Notes: generated by a model not told the origin, from the letters alone. Counted from the stretch's first letter, positions 30,120-39,426 are shown. The stretch is DNA of 64,000 nucleotides from Bin107 sp965221655 (GCA_965221655.1 OZ244906.1:1364001-1428000); one strand, 5' to 3'. Numbers and translations are program-made.

Positions 30120-30421
30120 GGAAACCCTCGATTTTCAAGGAGATGGATTTTTCCCAACACGGGCGGACACGAAACCCGCCCCGATTCTTATGGCACATCC
30201 CGAACCGCGGGGGCAAGGCGCGATGCGGGTTCGGGCCTCACGGTTCATGCGGCTGTACGCGCTTTTCCGCAAGTTGCGGGAACCGACTATCCTCATTTGC
30301 GAAAAACCGCGATTCGACCGCACCGGAGAAATCGAAAAGCACTCTGCGCGCCGAGAGGCCAGAACCGTGGCCATCGCGGCGTGCACACCCGCGAGCCTGC
30401 CTTCCGGCGAAGCGTGCGCCC
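30120..30421. other. Intergenic region upstream of the thiolase operon
   Basis: About 300 bp between rluD (3' end) and the thiolase start. No protein-like ORF is present. On the minus strand a weak promoter-like pair, TTGCCC then CATAAG 18 bp later, lies roughly 60-95 bp upstream of the thiolase start. Nothing else is recognised. Confidence 0.35.
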
Positions 30422-31381
30422 CTACCCGCGGAGATGCCCGAGCAACTCGAGAAAATCCGCGGGCGGCTCGGCCACCAGTTCGCGCTCCGCACCCTCCACG
30501 GGATGGCGAAACCGCAGCCTGTGGGCGTGCAAGGCCTGCCTGTCGATGGGCGCCGCCCGCTTCGGCTTCTTGCGCTGTGCTCTCGGCAGGCGGCCCGCGC
30601 CGTAGACCGGATCCCCCACCACGGGGTGGCCCATGTGGCTCATGTGCACCCGTATCTGGTGGGTGCGGCCCGTCTCAAGCTTGACCGCCAGCAGCGCCGC
30701 CCCCCCGAACACCTCGCGCACCGTGTAGTGGGTAACCGCGCGGCGGCCGTTGCCGACCACCGCCATGGCCGTGCGGTGGAGGGGATGCCTGCCGATGGGG
30801 GCGTCTATGCTCCCCTCCCCCCGGGCCGGCACGCCCCCCACGACGACGAGATAGTGGCGATGGATCCGCCGCGCCTTGAGGTCGGCGGAGAGCCGCGCGT
30901 GAGCGGCGTCGGTCTTCGCCGCGATGAGCAGGCCGGAGGTGTCCTTGTCCAGCCTGTGGACGATGCCGGGCCGCTCCACGCCCCCGATGCCCGAGAGTTG
31001 TCCCCGGCAGTGGTGCAAAAGCGCACCGGCCAGGGTGCCCCTGCGCCTGCCCGCTCCGGGGTGCACCACCATACCGGGCGGTTTGTTGACGACGAGCAGG
31101 TGGGCGTCTTCGTAGCGCACGTCGAGAGGGAGGTCTTCGGCCTCGATATGGGAGGGGGCGGGCGGCGGCAGGCGCACCACCACGCGCGCGCCGCTCTCCA
31201 CGGCGTGGGCCGCCTTGGTCTGCACCTTGCCGTCGACGGAGACGAACCCCGCCCGTATGAGGCCCTGCGCCCGGGCGCGGGATACGTCATCGAGGCTTTC
31301 GGCCACGAAGGAATCGACCCGCCGGGCGCCCGTGCGGCAGACGAGCATATATGTCTTCTCGCGGCGCCCGGCCACGTTCAT
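30422..31381 (-). CDS. rluD: RluD-type 23S rRNA pseudouridine synthase
   Basis: Isomerises uridines in 23S rRNA (helix 69 in RluD). The 319-aa protein has an N-terminal S4 RNA-binding domain (RVDSFVAESLDDVSRARAQGLI), LLVVNKPPGMVVHPG, the catalytic Asp in GIVHRLDKDTSGLL, and LETGRTHQIRVHM. ATG at 31381 overlaps the upstream gene as ATGA. The gene lies downstream of lspA, a frequent pairing in bacteria. RluD rather than RluC is likely from context, but is not certain. Confidence 0.92.
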   Translation of the reverse strand: MNVAGRREKTYMLVCRTGARRVDSFVAESLDDVSRARAQGLIRAGFVSVDGKVQTKAAHAVESGARVVVRLPPPAPSHIEAEDLPLDVRYEDAHLLVVNKPPGMVVHPGAGRRRGTLAGALLHHCRGQLSGIGGVERPGIVHRLDKDTSGLLIAAKTDAAHARLSADLKARRIHRHYLVVVGGVPARGEGSIDAPIGRHPLHRTAMAVVGNGRRAVTHYTVREVFGGAALLAVKLETGRTHQIRVHMSHMGHPVVGDPVYGAGRLPRAQRKKPKRAAPIDRQALHAHRLRFRHPVEGAERELVAEPPADFLELLGHLRG

Positions 31382-31917
31382 ACCTTCAGCAGGGTGGCGA
31401 CGAGCCGGGTTCTGGCATAAAGCGTTCCGCTCACCCGATCGCCGGGAACCACCAGGTCATGATAACCCTGGGCGGCGAGAAACCAACCCTCCCCGACGAT
31501 TCTGCCCGTACCCAGCGTGAGGGGGCGCAGCCCTGTGCCGCGCACGATTTCGAGGTAATACTTCTCCTCCAAAAAGGCGAGCTTCGTCCAGAAGACGCGC
31601 GCGGCTCTGGATGCCACCCGCCCCTCGAAATGCAGAGGCTCTTCGCGCAAGTCCATGAGCGCGCACGAGACTTTCCAGATGGAATAGACGAGCACGGCGG
31701 CCAGCAACGATGCGGCAGCGTAGTAGAGAAGTACGCCCCCGGGGAGAGGACGTCCGAAGCGGAGAAACGCGAGCCCCGAGGCACCCGCCAGACAGCCCAC
31801 GCCCCAGAACAGCGCCGCGTTCCACAGGTAGTGGCGCGCATAACCCCGCGCGCGGGTGGCCGTGCCTATCGAGGGATTCGCGGACCGCGCGCCAGAGAAC
31901 GAAAAAGGCCCCAGCAT
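31378..31917 (-). CDS. Two-helix membrane protein of unknown function
   Basis: 179 aa. Two hydrophobic helices are seen (about residues 28-48, ALFWGVGCLAGASGLAFL, and 55-75, LLYYAAASLLAAVLVYSIW), followed by a soluble beta-rich domain of about 90 residues with VWTK/EEKYYLEIV and a repeated GEGW/VPGD pattern. The topology suggests a cytoplasmic or periplasmic sensor or assembly domain anchored by a hairpin; I recognise no family. ATG at 31917 has AAAGG and GGGAG upstream; a longer in-frame extension is Arg-rich and overlaps lspA. It lies between lspA and rluD and is coupled to rluD. Confidence 0.75.
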   Translation of the reverse strand: MLGPFSFSGARSANPSIGTATRARGYARHYLWNAALFWGVGCLAGASGLAFLRFGRPLPGGVLLYYAAASLLAAVLVYSIWKVSCALMDLREEPLHFEGRVASRAARVFWTKLAFLEEKYYLEIVRGTGLRPLTLGTGRIVGEGWFLAAQGYHDLVVPGDRVSGTLYARTRLVATLLKV

Positions 31918-31970
31918 CTCCCAACCTTTCCGGAAAAACGGACGGCTTCGCCTCCGCCCCCGGCGCCGCC

Positions 31971-32465
31971 CTATTCGTCCTCCTCGGGCGGCCTCGTGAA
32001 CACGTCGAACGCGAGGAGGCATACCCCCGTCGTTATGCCCGTGTCCGCCAAGTTGAAGGCGGGCCAGTAGTACGCACCATAGTAGAAAAGGAGATAGTCG
32101 ATCACCTCCCCGTAGGCGAGGCGGTCGACGAGGTTCCCCAGCCCGCCGCCGAAGACGAGGAGCAGGCCCGCCTTCCCCCAAAGGCTTTCCGGCGCGTGGC
32201 GACGATGGAGGTAGAAGACGAACGCCAGTGCGGCCAGCGTCGCACAGACGAAGAACGCACGCCCCCAGCCGGGCGGCAGATCGCCCAAGATGCTGAACGC
32301 TCCGCCGGGGTTTCTGAGGTAGGTCAGGCTAAAAAAGTCCGGAATCACGACGCGCACCTCGCCGAGGGCGAACGTCGCGTCGACGAGTTGCTTGATTCCC
32401 TGGTCAGCCAGGGCAAACAGGGCGGCGACGGCGAGAAACGCTCCGGTGCCTCTCCCCTCGCTCAC
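31971..32465 (-). CDS. lspA: Lipoprotein signal peptidase LspA
   Basis: Aspartyl protease that removes signal peptides from prolipoproteins in the inner membrane. 164 aa with four hydrophobic helices; the catalytic Asp residues are in LGNLVDRLAYGEVIDYL and FNLADTGITTG. The region RNPGGAFSILG is the usual substrate loop (more often RNxGAAF). The GTG start at 32465 overlaps the ileS stop as GTGA. The ileS-lspA order is widely conserved. Confidence 0.96.
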   Translation of the reverse strand: MSEGRGTGAFLAVAALFALADQGIKQLVDATFALGEVRVVIPDFFSLTYLRNPGGAFSILGDLPPGWGRAFFVCATLAALAFVFYLHRRHAPESLWGKAGLLLVFGGGLGNLVDRLAYGEVIDYLLFYYGAYYWPAFNLADTGITTGVCLLAFDVFTRPPEEDE

Positions 32466-35311
32466 GAAAGCACCTTCGCCGCGATGCGGGCGCAGCGCGG
32501 CGAAAGATCGGGAAAGCGCGGGTCTGTGCCCACGTCTTCAGAGATTTTCCAGGACATCGCGCACTTGGCACCACGCGCCTCGCTCACCTCGACGGCAAGC
32601 CCCGCCACCTCCTCGCTCATGTAGGCGTCGGGCGGAGGCTTCTCGCCCGCGGCGGCCAGCGCGGCGCCCGAGACGATGAACACGTCCTCCATCTGCGCTT
32701 CGAGCACCGCCAGTTTCTCGCGCGCCTCCTCGGGTGCGAAGAGCCGCACGCGGAAGTTGAGCGAGCTCCCCTTGCCCTTCTCCCGGCTGCGGCGGACGAG
32801 CTCGATGGCCTTGAGCACCTCGCCGCGCGCGTGCATGAGCGGCTCCCACCTGGCTTCGAGAGCCTCGTCGCGCCGCGCCGGTTCGACCTCGGGCAGCGAG
32901 GCCATGTGGATGCTCTCTCCGTGGAGCCGCGGCGTGAGGCGATAGGCCTCCTCCGCCGTAAAAGGCAGAATCGGGGCCATCATCCGGAGCAGGGCATCCA
33001 GAACGTCGTGCATGGTGCTGAGACCCGCCAGGCGATCCGCGTCGCCGGGCAGCGAAATGTAGAGCCTGTCTTTGAGCACGTCGAGATAGAACGAGGACAA
33101 ATCCACCGCGCAGAAATTGTTGAGCGCGTGGTAGACGAGGTGAAACTCGTAGTCGGCATAGGCCGCGCGCACGCGCTCGACGAGCCTGTCGAGGCGACTG
33201 ACGACGAGCCTGTCGATCTCCATGCGCTCGGCGAGAGGCACGGCGTCGCGCACGGGGTCGAAACTCTCGAAGTCGCGCAGGTTGCCGAGCAGGAAACGGC
33301 AGGTGTTCCGCACGCGGCGGTAGGCCTCGGCCATGCGGTCGAGAATCTGGGGCGATATGCGGATGTCTTCGCGGTAGTTCTCCCCCGCCACCCAGAGCCG
33401 CAGAATCTCCGCACCGTATTTCTTGATGATCTCCTCGGGTGCGATGGTGTTGCCCAGGGACTTGCTCATCTTCTTGCCTTTTCCGTCCACCACGTAGCCG
33501 TGGGTCAGCACCTCCCGGTAGGGGGCGGCGTCGCGCACGCCCACGGCGGCGAGCAGGGAGCTGTGGAACCAGCCGCGATGCTGATCGCTGCCCTCGAGGT
33601 ACATGTCCGCGGGCCAGGTGAGCTCCTCTCTCTTGTCCATCACGGCAGCCTGGCTCACGCCCGAGTCGAACCACACGTCGAGAATGTCGGTTTCCTTGCG
33701 AAAAGACTCCCCGCCGCACGCGGGGCACCGATAACCCGCGGGCAAGAGCTCCGCCGCCTCGTGTTCGAACCAAACGTCCGCACCGCCTCCTTCCATGCGG
33801 TCGGCCACCGCGTGGGCCACCTCCGCGTCGAGCACCACGTGTGCACACGCCGTGCAGTGGAAGGCGACGATGGGCACCCCCCACGAACGCTGGCGCGAGA
33901 TGCACCAATCGGGGCGATTCTCCACCATGCCGTAGATGCGCTCCTCGCCCCAGGGGGGCACCCACGCCACTTTTCGAATCTCCGCCAGGGCGCGTGCGCG
34001 CAAATCGCCGTGCTCCATCGAGATGAACCACTGCGGCGTGGCGCGGAAGATGGTGGGTCTGTGGCTGCGCCAATCGTGCGGATAGGGGTGGGTATAATCC
34101 TCCACGGCGAACAGGCGGCCCGTCTCGCGCAGATGGGCGATGATGTTCGGGTCGGCGTCAAAAACGAACTGGCCCGCGAAATGGGCCACCTCGTCGGTGA
34201 ACTTGCCGTCGTCCCCCACGGGGCTGTAGACCTCCAGGCCGTAGGCCAGGCCGGTCTCGTAATCTTCGCGTCCGTGGCCCGGAGCGGTGTGGACGACGCC
34301 CGTTCCCTGCTCGAGGGTAACGTAATCCGCCAGCACCACCAGGGAGTCGCGCTCTATCCAGGGGTGGCGCGCACCGAGCCCTTCCACCTCGGCGCCCGTA
34401 AAGACGCCTACCTTCTCGAACGACGCGCTCTGGCCCTCTTTGTCCGCCAACGCTGCGAGATGCGGCAGAAAATGCTCGTGAAAAACGAGAAACTCCCCTC
34501 CGTGCCTGAACACCCCGTACTCCAATGAAGGGGCAAAGGCGAGGGCGAGGTTCGCGGGCAGCGTCCAGGGCGTCGTCGTCCAGATGAGAACGCTCAGGGG
34601 CGCGTCTTCGGGAACCTCGGCCAACGCCGGAACCTTCTCCGCCCATGCCGCGCGCTGTGCGACGGGAAACCGCACGTAGACGCTCGGCGTGGTCACCTCC
34701 TCGTATTCGACTTCCGCCTCGGCGAGAGCGGTTCGCAGCCCCGGCGCCCAGTGCACGGGCTTGAGCCCGAGGTACACGCTGCCGCGCTCGACGAAGCGGG
34801 CGAGCTCGCGCACGGTGGCGGCCTCGTAGTCGTAGCTCATGGTGAGGTAGGGCCGCTCCCAGTCGCCGAACACGCCCAGCCGCTTGAACTCATCGCGCTG
34901 GATATCGATAAATTTTTCGGCGTATTCACGGCAGAGTTTGCGCTTTTCGACCGCGCCGATCTCGAACCTTTTGCGGCCCAGCTCCTTGTCCACCTGGTGC
35001 TCGATGGGAAGCCCGTGGCAGTCCCAGCCCGGGACGTAGACGGCGTCGTAGCCGCACATCTGCTTGGACTTGACCACGATGTCCTTCAAAATCTTATTGA
35101 GCACCGTGCCGAGGTGGATGTGTCCGTTCGCGTAGGGGGGGCCGTCGTGGAGAACGTATTTCGCGCGGCCGAGCGATTCCTCGCGTATGCGCGCGTAAAC
35201 ATCGCGCGCAGCCCAACTCTCCAGCATCCGGGGCTCGCTCTGCGGCAAATTCCCCTTCATGGGAAACGCGGTTTTGGGCAGGTTCAGCAGTTCCTTGTAG
35301 TTCGTCGCCAT
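32462..35311 (-). CDS. ileS: Isoleucyl-tRNA synthetase
   Basis: Charges tRNA-Ile. The 949-aa class I synthetase has the HIGH-type site GPPYANGHIHLG, the CP1 editing domain with LIWTTTPWTLPAN, WFDSGVSQAAV and KMSKSLGNT. The C-terminal zinc ribbon, normally two CxxC pairs, is reduced to KCAMSWKISEDVG...SPRCARIAAKVL: one Cys of each pair is replaced. ATG at 35311 is preferred over an in-frame TTG four codons earlier, because the latter is directly abutted by AAGGGG. It is 4 bp past the trpS stop. Confidence 0.96.
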   Translation of the reverse strand: MATNYKELLNLPKTAFPMKGNLPQSEPRMLESWAARDVYARIREESLGRAKYVLHDGPPYANGHIHLGTVLNKILKDIVVKSKQMCGYDAVYVPGWDCHGLPIEHQVDKELGRKRFEIGAVEKRKLCREYAEKFIDIQRDEFKRLGVFGDWERPYLTMSYDYEAATVRELARFVERGSVYLGLKPVHWAPGLRTALAEAEVEYEEVTTPSVYVRFPVAQRAAWAEKVPALAEVPEDAPLSVLIWTTTPWTLPANLALAFAPSLEYGVFRHGGEFLVFHEHFLPHLAALADKEGQSASFEKVGVFTGAEVEGLGARHPWIERDSLVVLADYVTLEQGTGVVHTAPGHGREDYETGLAYGLEVYSPVGDDGKFTDEVAHFAGQFVFDADPNIIAHLRETGRLFAVEDYTHPYPHDWRSHRPTIFRATPQWFISMEHGDLRARALAEIRKVAWVPPWGEERIYGMVENRPDWCISRQRSWGVPIVAFHCTACAHVVLDAEVAHAVADRMEGGGADVWFEHEAAELLPAGYRCPACGGESFRKETDILDVWFDSGVSQAAVMDKREELTWPADMYLEGSDQHRGWFHSSLLAAVGVRDAAPYREVLTHGYVVDGKGKKMSKSLGNTIAPEEIIKKYGAEILRLWVAGENYREDIRISPQILDRMAEAYRRVRNTCRFLLGNLRDFESFDPVRDAVPLAERMEIDRLVVSRLDRLVERVRAAYADYEFHLVYHALNNFCAVDLSSFYLDVLKDRLYISLPGDADRLAGLSTMHDVLDALLRMMAPILPFTAEEAYRLTPRLHGESIHMASLPEVEPARRDEALEARWEPLMHARGEVLKAIELVRRSREKGKGSSLNFRVRLFAPEEAREKLAVLEAQMEDVFIVSGAALAAAGEKPPPDAYMSEEVAGLAVEVSEARGAKCAMSWKISEDVGTDPRFPDLSPRCARIAAKVLS

Positions 35312-35315
35312 TCTC

Positions 35316-36350
35316 TCATCCAACCCCTTGCGTGTTTTGCGCGGCCTCCACGGGCGCCGCGGGCAACCCCGTCGCCTCGCGCACCAGGCGCATCGTGGCC
35401 TGCGCCTCCGCCCGGGCGCGCGCGCCGCCCTCGGCCAAAACGCCCTCGACGTAGGCGAGGTCGCTCTCGAGGCGCTTTCTCTCCTCCCGGTAGGGGGCGA
35501 AGTAAGCGTCTATTTTCTCGAAAAGCGCTTGTTTGGCGTTGCCGTAGCCGAAGCCGGGCGTGCGGTAGCTCTCGCGCAGCGCCTCCTGCTCGGCTTCGTC
35601 CGAAAACAGCCGAAACAGCGCGAAAACATGGCAGGCGTCCGCGTCCTTGGGCTCTTCGAGCGGCGTGGAGTCGGTGAGAATCGACATCACGCGCTTCCTG
35701 AGGCGCTTGCCCTCCTCGAAAATCTCTATTGTGTTGTCGTAGCTCTTGCTCATCTTCTGGCCGTCGACGCCCGGCACCCGCGCACCTGCGTCGAGCCGGT
35801 AGGACGGCAGGGGGAATATCTCCCCATAGGCGTTGTTGAACGCCTGGGCCATGTCGCGCGTCATTTCGATGTGCTGAATCTGATCCTCGCCCACGGGCAC
35901 GACGCGCGAGCGGTAGATGAGGATGTCGGCGGCCATGAGCATCGGGTAGTAGTAGAGCCCTACCGAAGGCGTGATGCCGCGCGCCACCTTGTCCTTGAAG
36001 GAGGTGGCGCGATCGAGCAATCCCTTGCCCGTCACCGCCGAGAGAACCCAGGCGAGCTCGTTTACCTCCGGCACGTCGGTCTGCCGAAAGAACACGGCCT
36101 TCTCGGGGTCGAGACCCAGGGCGAGATAGTCCATCGCTACGTCGAGCGTCCGGCGGGCGAGCGCCTCGGGGTCGCGCACCGTCGTCATGGCGTGGTAGTT
36201 GGCGATGAAGTAGAAAGCCTCGCCCTCGTCCTGTAGGGCAATGTGCTGCCTAAGCGCGCCGAAATAGTTGCCCAGATGCAGCTTGCCCGAGGGCTGTACG
36301 CCCGAAAGAAAGCGCGTCGGCCCGCTGTTGTGCTCGTCCTTGTTCGTCAT
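35316..36350 (-). CDS. trpS: Tryptophanyl-tRNA synthetase
   Basis: Charges tRNA-Trp. The 344-aa protein has the HIGH-type motif PSGKLHLGNYFGAL, the Trp-binding segment VGEDQIQHIEMTRDMA and KMSKSYDNTI. ATG at 36350 has GAGAGG upstream. It is followed immediately by ileS, so two synthetases, LspA, a membrane protein and RluD form one run of closely spaced genes. Confidence 0.97.
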   Translation of the reverse strand: MTNKDEHNSGPTRFLSGVQPSGKLHLGNYFGALRQHIALQDEGEAFYFIANYHAMTTVRDPEALARRTLDVAMDYLALGLDPEKAVFFRQTDVPEVNELAWVLSAVTGKGLLDRATSFKDKVARGITPSVGLYYYPMLMAADILIYRSRVVPVGEDQIQHIEMTRDMAQAFNNAYGEIFPLPSYRLDAGARVPGVDGQKMSKSYDNTIEIFEEGKRLRKRVMSILTDSTPLEEPKDADACHVFALFRLFSDEAEQEALRESYRTPGFGYGNAKQALFEKIDAYFAPYREERKRLESDLAYVEGVLAEGGARARAEAQATMRLVREATGLPAAPVEAAQNTQGVG

Positions 36351-36378
36351 CCCCCGCCTCTCGAAGGTGGCCGCCTTA

Positions 36379-37050
36379 TCAGGCCAGCCCGAAGATTCTC
36401 AGAAGATTTAGCACAAAAACCTGCTCCGCCGTAGCGAGGGCGAAGAAAATTGGCATCATGATCGTGTGCAGAACGCCCAGGAACAGCAGCCCCAGCACGA
36501 TGAAGAACCCGAACGGCTCGCTGCGCGCGTAGTGCCACGCCCACCTTCTCGGCAACAACCCGGTGAGAATTCTCCCCCCATCGAAGGGGAGTATGGGAAT
36601 CAGGTTGAAGGCCGCCAGGGCGGTGTTGATGGTGAAGCTCGCCTGCAACATGAGCACGAGCGGCTCGCCCACCAGCCCGGAGCCCAGCCCCGTGCGGCGC
36701 ATGAAGCCAAACAGAAAGCCGCTCGCTATCGCCAACAGAAAATTTGCGGCCGGCCCCGCGAGTGCCACCCACATCATCCCGCGGCGGGGGTGACGAAAGT
36801 TGCGCGGGTTCACGGGCACGGGCTTCGCCCAGCCGAAACCCACGCCTCCCACCATCGAGACGACGAAGGCCAGGGTTCCCAAAGGGTCGAGATGGACGAG
36901 GGGGTTCAGGTTCACTCGCCCGAGCATCCGCGCCGTGGGGTCGCCGAGTTTCTCCGCCGCCCAGCCGTGGGCCACCTCGTGGAAGGTGAGCGCAAGCAAG
37001 ATGGCGGGCACGGCGATCAGCAGTTGTTGAATAAAATCGGGTGAGAACAA
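36379..37050 (-). CDS. Site-2 protease-type (M50) membrane metallopeptidase
   Basis: A 223-aa integral membrane protease of the short M50B type often found upstream of trpS. Zinc ligands are the HEVAHG motif (H24, E25, H28) in the first helix and Asp in NLIPILPFDGGRIL; NPLVHLDPLGT lies in the loop between. There is no PDZ domain and no extended periplasmic part. TTG at 37050 is preceded by AAGGA at 7 nt. The substrate is unknown. Confidence 0.93.
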   Translation of the reverse strand: MFSPDFIQQLLIAVPAILLALTFHEVAHGWAAEKLGDPTARMLGRVNLNPLVHLDPLGTLAFVVSMVGGVGFGWAKPVPVNPRNFRHPRRGMMWVALAGPAANFLLAIASGFLFGFMRRTGLGSGLVGEPLVLMLQASFTINTALAAFNLIPILPFDGGRILTGLLPRRWAWHYARSEPFGFFIVLGLLFLGVLHTIMMPIFFALATAEQVFVLNLLRIFGLA

Positions 37051-37169
37051 AGGGGTTCCTTACACTAAACCGCGCAGAGAAAACGGATGATGAGGCGCAA
37101 GGCTCCCGGCCCCGCGCCCGCCCGGATTCTAGGCGCAGGCGCGGGGAGGATCAAACGCTCCACGCTTCC

Positions 37170-37730
37170 CTAGGGATTGCCCGCCTTGCCGAACTCGTCC
37201 CAGAAGAATATCTCTGCGGGGTCCTTGCGCGCGGGCGGCTTCGTATCCTTGGCCTGCACGTCGGGATGCAAATCCTCGGTCTTGCCCGGATAGCCCACGG
37301 CGAACAGGGCCGCGACGCGAAACGGCGCGGGAATCGCAAAGTTCTCGAGCACCTTCTCCTCGTCCCATCCCGCCATGGCGTGGACGGTGAGGCCGAAGTC
37401 GCTACCCTGGAGAAGAAGGTTTTCGAGCGCCATGCCCACGTCGAGCAGATAGCGATCCTGCCCGAAGCGCGCGGGCTGCTCCTCGGGGTTTCCGATGATG
37501 ATCATCTTGAGCGGGGCGGCGGTCGCCCACTGGAGGTTGCCCTCGTTGAGGCATTCGTTGAACTTGCCGTGCGCCTCCTCGGAGCGCACGACGATGACGC
37601 GCCACGGCTGGCGGTTGTTCGAGGACGGCGCCCAGCGAAACGCTTCGAGCATCGCCTCGAGCTTCTCCGGCTCGGGCGGCTCGCCGTTGAACGCGCGCAG
37701 GCTCCTGCGGTTCTTGATGAGTGGGTGCAT
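37170..37730 (-). CDS. Nitroreductase-family FMN oxidoreductase
   Basis: 186 aa, NAD(P)H- and FMN-dependent reductase fold. Motifs: NRRSLRAFNGEPP (FMN phosphate site), FRWAPSSNNRQPWRVIVV, and DVGMALENLLLQGSDFGL. The C-terminal AKDTKPPARKDPAEIFFWDEFG matches family members that end in a short lid. ATG at 37730 has AGGAGGT at 9 nt. It stands alone between the M50 gene and a hypothetical gene. The substrate cannot be inferred. An AAAACG/CGTTTT dyad lies about 30-50 bp upstream and may be an operator. Confidence 0.9.
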   Translation of the reverse strand: MHPLIKNRRSLRAFNGEPPEPEKLEAMLEAFRWAPSSNNRQPWRVIVVRSEEAHGKFNECLNEGNLQWATAAPLKMIIIGNPEEQPARFGQDRYLLDVGMALENLLLQGSDFGLTVHAMAGWDEEKVLENFAIPAPFRVAALFAVGYPGKTEDLHPDVQAKDTKPPARKDPAEIFFWDEFGKAGNP

Positions 37731-37758
37731 CCGTTGCCTACCTCCTGGAAGTAAAAGT

Positions 37759-37777
37759 CAAAACGCGGGCCGTTTTC
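37759..37777. promoter_or_regulatory. AAAACG-N5-CGTTTT dyad upstream of the nitroreductase gene
   Basis: Two inverted half-sites separated by five bases lie 29-47 bp before the nitroreductase start. The minus-strand hexamer TATGAT (37813-37808), a possible -10 without a good -35, lies just upstream of the dyad. Similar half-sites occur upstream of two transport genes in this window. Confidence 0.3.
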
Positions 37778-37842
37778 GAACGGCCGCTGTAAACGCTGCA
37801 GCAACGTATCATACCCGAATCGGGGCGCACGTGGGGAGCGGG

Positions 37843-38598
37843 CTACGCGCCCGGCACATGATCGTCAATCGTTTTTTTCACGGCGCGGAAGATACTCTCC
37901 AAAGTATCGACCACCTCTCCCGTAAGGTTCGTCGGCCTGTCGTCTTCTTTTTCAAAATGCCAACAGACGGCTATGTCAAAGTCGCTGCTCTGAATATCGG
38001 GCAGGACACCACGAGATTCCCTTTCCCGGTATTCCGGTGAAAGACCCATCACCCGGGGTTTGATCAGGTTCAGGTGTCTATGCTTGTCCACGTTGTTAAG
38101 ATACGCCAGATGCCTGAACTCGGATGGCTCGACCCTGATGTCGTATGCGCCATGCCCTCCTATATCGGCCAAAAATCCTTGCTGCGACAAGATAGCGGAT
38201 TTTTGCTTTTCGCTGACCCCTTCAAGCTTCTGGTCCGCATATTCAAGTCTCTCCTGGAAGTATTGTGCTTCTTCCGCTGGGGAATCTATGTTTTTAAGCA
38301 TTCTGTCTATATCCCAAACAACGGGAAATGAATTGCGTGACGACGGCTTTTGTCGATTGTCACAAACGAGTTTATGCACCAAATGATCCAGCACCGAGCG
38401 GAGGTGATAGGCAATCTCCCCTATGCGGATGGACCATTCGATGGGAGGAGCGTCGAAGTCGGCACGCACACCATCCTTCTCCACCTGCACCTTGTCGCGC
38501 TGGGTTTCGATGAAGCTATCCATGTCGGTGCGAAGGGCGTCGAGGCTACAACGCGCGGTGCCGAGCTTCGCCCGTATCGCTTCGTTGTAGTTCGCCAC
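37843..38598 (-). CDS. Hypothetical protein, lower GC than neighbours
   Basis: 251 aa, mostly helical and hydrophilic, with no signal peptide or membrane helix. The segment IRIGEIAYHLRSVLDHLVHKLV is reminiscent of bacterial hypothetical proteins found in accessory regions, but I cannot name a family. The middle (GGHGAYDIRVEPSEFRHLAYLNNVDKHRHLNLIKP) has several His residues. The base composition is clearly lower in GC than flanking genes and codon use is more relaxed, suggesting recent transfer. The GTG start at 38598 directly abuts the TGA of the enoyl-CoA hydratase gene, so it is probably expressed with it. Confidence 0.75.
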   Translation of the reverse strand: MANYNEAIRAKLGTARCSLDALRTDMDSFIETQRDKVQVEKDGVRADFDAPPIEWSIRIGEIAYHLRSVLDHLVHKLVCDNRQKPSSRNSFPVVWDIDRMLKNIDSPAEEAQYFQERLEYADQKLEGVSEKQKSAILSQQGFLADIGGHGAYDIRVEPSEFRHLAYLNNVDKHRHLNLIKPRVMGLSPEYRERESRGVLPDIQSSDFDIAVCWHFEKEDDRPTNLTGEVVDTLESIFRAVKKTIDDHVPGA

Positions 38599-39426
38599 TC
38601 AACCACCATCCCCAAACCGCGCGTCGCGCCAGGCGACGGCGGCGCGCAGACCCTCGTTTCGCGCGATTTCGAGAAACTGTGCCTTGTCCTGCGTCCCCCT
38701 GCCCTCGATCATGAGGTCGATGTCGAGCGCGGCCTCGAGCGCGCGGCCCATGCCCATGATCTCATACGCCCGGTTCACCGCCGCCTTGGTCGCCCGCACG
38801 AGCGCCGGGTCCATTTGCGCCATCGTGCGCGCGAGGGCGAGCGCGGTGTCCAGCACGTCTTCAGGGGCCACCACCCGGTTCACCAGCCCCAGGCGTTCGG
38901 CCGCACGCGCCGAGAGGCCGTCCTCACCCGTGAGGAGAATTTCCTTCGCCGCCTTGGGGTTCGTGAGCCAGGGCAGCAGCATGACCACGATGCCCGCCCC
39001 GAACTTGAGCTCGGGCTCGCCGAACACGGCGTCCTCCGCGGCCACGGTGACGTCGCAGGCGAGGGCCAGCTCGCACCCGCCCGCCAGGGCGTGCCCGCGT
39101 ACGGCGGCGATTGTGGGCTTGGACAAATGCCAAAAGCGCATGACGGCGTCGAAATCCTGACGCAGCGCGCGCCGCCACTCCGCGAAGCCGACGGGGGTGT
39201 CCTCCGCCTGTTCTTTTAAGTCAAAACCCGAGGAGAACGACTTGCCCTCCCCGGTGAGAACCACCGCGTGGATGGCCCCGTCCGCCTCAGCCAGGTCGCA
39301 CGCCTCGTTCAATTCCCTGAGCATCGTGCGGTTCATGGCGTTGAGTCTGCCGGGGCGGTTCATGCGCACGAGCGCGACGCCCTCGCGCGCTTCGAACAAC
39401 AAGGTCTCAAAAGCGGGCGCGTTCAT
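38599..39426 (-). CDS. Enoyl-CoA hydratase/isomerase family protein
   Basis: 275-aa crotonase-fold protein. Landmarks: VRMNRPGRLNAMNRTML, the oxyanion-hole segment SFSSGFDLKE, GHALAGGCELALACDVTVA and FGEPELKFG, where the two acidic residues used by hydratases are present. The C-terminal trimerisation helices are intact. ATG at 39426 overlaps the preceding hydrolase gene as ATGA. The substrate is unclear; it could supply the crotonase missing from the thiolase cluster or serve a catabolic pathway with the adjacent hydrolases. Confidence 0.9.
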   Translation of the reverse strand: MNAPAFETLLFEAREGVALVRMNRPGRLNAMNRTMLRELNEACDLAEADGAIHAVVLTGEGKSFSSGFDLKEQAEDTPVGFAEWRRALRQDFDAVMRFWHLSKPTIAAVRGHALAGGCELALACDVTVAAEDAVFGEPELKFGAGIVVMLLPWLTNPKAAKEILLTGEDGLSARAAERLGLVNRVVAPEDVLDTALALARTMAQMDPALVRATKAAVNRAYEIMGMGRALEAALDIDLMIEGRGTQDKAQFLEIARNEGLRAAVAWRDARFGDGG

